Of a DNA stretch of 38,713 nt, positions 36,957-38,713 are shown piece after piece; positions within the stretch are counted from its first letter, which is position 1; each line of letters opens with the position of its first letter. A model generated the notes under the pieces. It was not told where the DNA came from, ran no database searches, and saw only the letters and a list, made by a program, of their open reading frames with translations. The stretch comes from Microcaldota archaeon (lineage in GTDB: Archaea; Micrarchaeota; Micrarchaeia; Micrarchaeales; Micrarchaeaceae): the NCBI GenBank assembly GCA_021801905.1, contig JAKABJ010000004.1, positions 1 to 38,713 on the forward strand, written 5' to 3'. The translations under genes were made by a program, and so were the position numbers.

Positions 36957-37516
36957 TTCACCTTCTTCAAGACCTCTACCGCCACCTTGCCTTTTATAGA
37001 ATCAAGTATCCTGCCAAGCCTATAATCCATGGATCTTTTCCCGTCAGAAGAATATGCAATTATTCCTCCTTCAAAAGCTTCTTTTGCCTGCTGAATAGAT
37101 GCTCCGTGTATTGGTTTTATCATTTCCATGTCCTGCTTCCGCATCATTATTATGCATCCCTCTCCAAGCTCTTTTGAAGCCGATTCTGAAAGCCTTGCAA
37201 GCAGCCTTTTGTAATCATCGCTCTCTGTATATGATGCAATCTGCTTTCGTATCTCACCTATGGCAGACTCTATAGAATTGTTTAGTGCCTTCTGATAAAT
37301 TTGCGCACCTTCAACATTGGCTTTGCTCGAAGCTTTGGATAGGGCAGTATCTGCAGCCTCTTTTGCTGCTGATATCTTTTCCAATGTGTATTTCTGAGCC
37401 TGCTTCTTTGCATCCTCAATTATAGAATTGGATTTTAACCCTGCATCGTCAAGCGTTTTCTTTACTTTCAGCTCAGTCTCCTTCTCTATTCTAGCCACTA
37501 TTTCTTCGAGACCCAT
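36953..37516 (-). CDS. atpE: A-type ATP synthase subunit E
   Basis: 'MGLEEIVARIEKETE...' stalk coiled coil; globular C-term 'GGIIAYSSDGKRSMDYRLGRILDSIKGKVA'. Confidence 0.9.
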   Translation of the reverse strand: MGLEEIVARIEKETELKVKKTLDDAGLKSNSIIEDAKKQAQKYTLEKISAAKEAADTALSKASSKANVEGAQIYQKALNNSIESAIGEIRKQIASYTESDDYKRLLARLSESASKELGEGCIIMMRKQDMEMIKPIHGASIQQAKEAFEGGIIAYSSDGKRSMDYRLGRILDSIKGKVAVEVLKKVK

Positions 37517-37536
37517 TGAACCAATTTATGATACGC

Positions 37537-37764
37537 TCAAAGTATCTGCAATAGAAGTATAAGCCCTAGCACGAATCCGATTATCCATAATGTCTCAGGT
37601 ATTACGAAGAAGAATAGGACCTGGCCGAATTTCTCCGGTCTTTCGGCTATGATGCCCATTCCTGCAGCTCCGATTCCCTGCTGTGCCATACCCGTACCTA
37701 TAAGTCCTCCTGCTATAGCAATAGATGCTGCAACTGCGTATAAAGGATCTGCTGTAGTTACCAT
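37537..37764 (-). CDS. atpK: A-type ATP synthase subunit K (c ring proteolipid)
   Basis: 2-TM hairpin, 'GGLIGTGMAQQGIGAAGMGIIAERPEKFGQVLFFFVIPETLWIIGF' with ion-binding Glu; ATG at 37764 gives 75 aa. Confidence 0.9.
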   Translation of the reverse strand: MVTTADPLYAVAASIAIAGGLIGTGMAQQGIGAAGMGIIAERPEKFGQVLFFFVIPETLWIIGFVLGLILLLQIL

Positions 37765-37982
37765 TTGTTTCACCAATCTTAAAGCGCAAGGCGCAGAGAT
37801 ATATGTTGCATAATCTATAAAAAGCTGCACTTAGCAAAATGAGCGCGAAATCCAGCGCCAATAATTAATCAAGGCTTCATGATTGCATAAAAAAACATAA
37901 ACTGAAAAAACTTAATGAAAAATTGGATTTGGATTGTGCTGCTCAATGCGGAGCTTAAATATGGGGTTTGCCATCCTGCCTT

Positions 37983-38713
37983 TCATAGCATTTCCAAGAA
38001 GTCTGGATCTTCGATGTACCCCTTGAATGCATTGCCAAGTTTAACGGCCTCAGCGCCATCAACAACCCTATGGTCAAAAGTAATCGTGAAAGGCAGAACC
38101 TTTCCTACTTTCGGATTTCCATCTGCAAAGAACTGCCAGTCGCGAACTGCAAGTATTCCCACAATTGCAACGTCAGGAGGGTTTATCATTGGAACAGCAA
38201 GGAATCCCCCGCCAAGGCTGCCTATGTTCGTTATCGTTATTGTTGTATCTTTCATTTCGTCTATCTTTATCGTCTTGTCCTTTATTTTCTTTGAAAGATC
38301 CTGTATCTCTTTTGCGATCTCAGCTATGCTTTTTTTGTCTGCGCCTTTTATCACAACAACCCTCAGCCCGTCATCTGCCTCTGCAGCCAGGCCGATGTTG
38401 TAATATTTCTTTATTATTATTTCCTGGTTCTCCCTGTCATAGCTGGCGTTAAAATGAGGATTTTCTTTGAGGGCCTCTACAAGCGCTTTTATTATGAATG
38501 GAAGGAGGGTGAGATGCACATCCTTGCCTTTCATCTTTTCTTTCTCTTTGGAGATGATATTCCATAGCTCTGTCGCATTTATAAGATCCATATGAGTTGC
38601 CCTGGGGATTTTCCATGACTCCTCCATGTTCTTTGCTATCGCTTTTCTTGTCATAGACATCGGCACGCGCTCAATCTCTTCCTTATGGGATTCCTCAAGA
38701 ACTTCGGAATACT
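37983..38713 (-). CDS. 2-oxoacid dehydrogenase acyltransferase (E2), C-terminal part; truncated by window edge
   Basis: 'VPMSMTRKAIAKNM', 'TITNIGSLGGGFLAVPMINPPDVAIVGI', 'TFDHRVVDGAEA'; frame stays open from the listed start through 38713 ('YSEVLEESHKEEIER'). Confidence 0.92.
   Translation of the reverse strand, partial: YSEVLEESHKEEIERVPMSMTRKAIAKNMEESWKIPRATHMDLINATELWNIISKEKEKMKGKDVHLTLLPFIIKALVEALKENPHFNASYDRENQEIIIKKYYNIGLAAEADDGLRVVVIKGADKKSIAEIAKEIQDLSKKIKDKTIKIDEMKDTTITITNIGSLGGGFLAVPMINPPDVAIVGILAVRDWQFFADGNPKVGKVLPFTITFDHRVVDGAEAVKLGNAFKGYIEDPDFLEML

Noticed and set aside
1-38713. CRISPR arrays, rRNA operon, intact transposases, restriction or toxin-antitoxin systems
   Set aside because: No regularly spaced repeats, rRNA sequence or hallmark proteins seen. 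The RHH gene at 3101-3325 has no convincing toxin partner; the adjacent 102-aa gene is on the opposite strand and coupled to cysD.

Overview
This 38.7-kb window looks like a compact archaeal chromosome segment. The gene set is archaeal: RfcS, archaeal S15, S3Ae, eL21, Rpb4/RpoF, DUF655, archaeal TopA and an A-type ATP synthase operon. The small proteins and tight packing suggest a DPANN/Micrarchaeota-like lineage, but that is inference. Three tRNA genes are visible: Pro-TGG, Glu-CTC, and Arg-CCT with an apparent 14-nt intron. No rRNA, CRISPR array or intact transposon was found. The most unusual item is a 108-aa protein at 26317..26643 (-). It matches ONE repeat of the TATA-binding protein, which is normally two repeats of about 180 aa. 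The DNA-intercalating and groove-contacting motifs are retained, and no second repeat is encoded on either side. Other items: an unlisted 40-aa membrane sORF in the A-ATPase operon with start/stop overlaps to both neighbours; a permuted ATPase gene order (K-E-C-F-A-B-D-sORF-H-I); a CysD/CysN-like pair coupled to an orphan 102-aa gene behind a palindromic element; two hairpin-rich intergenic regions; a ValRS with a degenerate KMSKS motif; a DsbA-like protein without CXXC; and an NDK-like protein with an insertion coupled to pyrophosphatase. All calls come from reading the sequence and motif memory; no searches were run.
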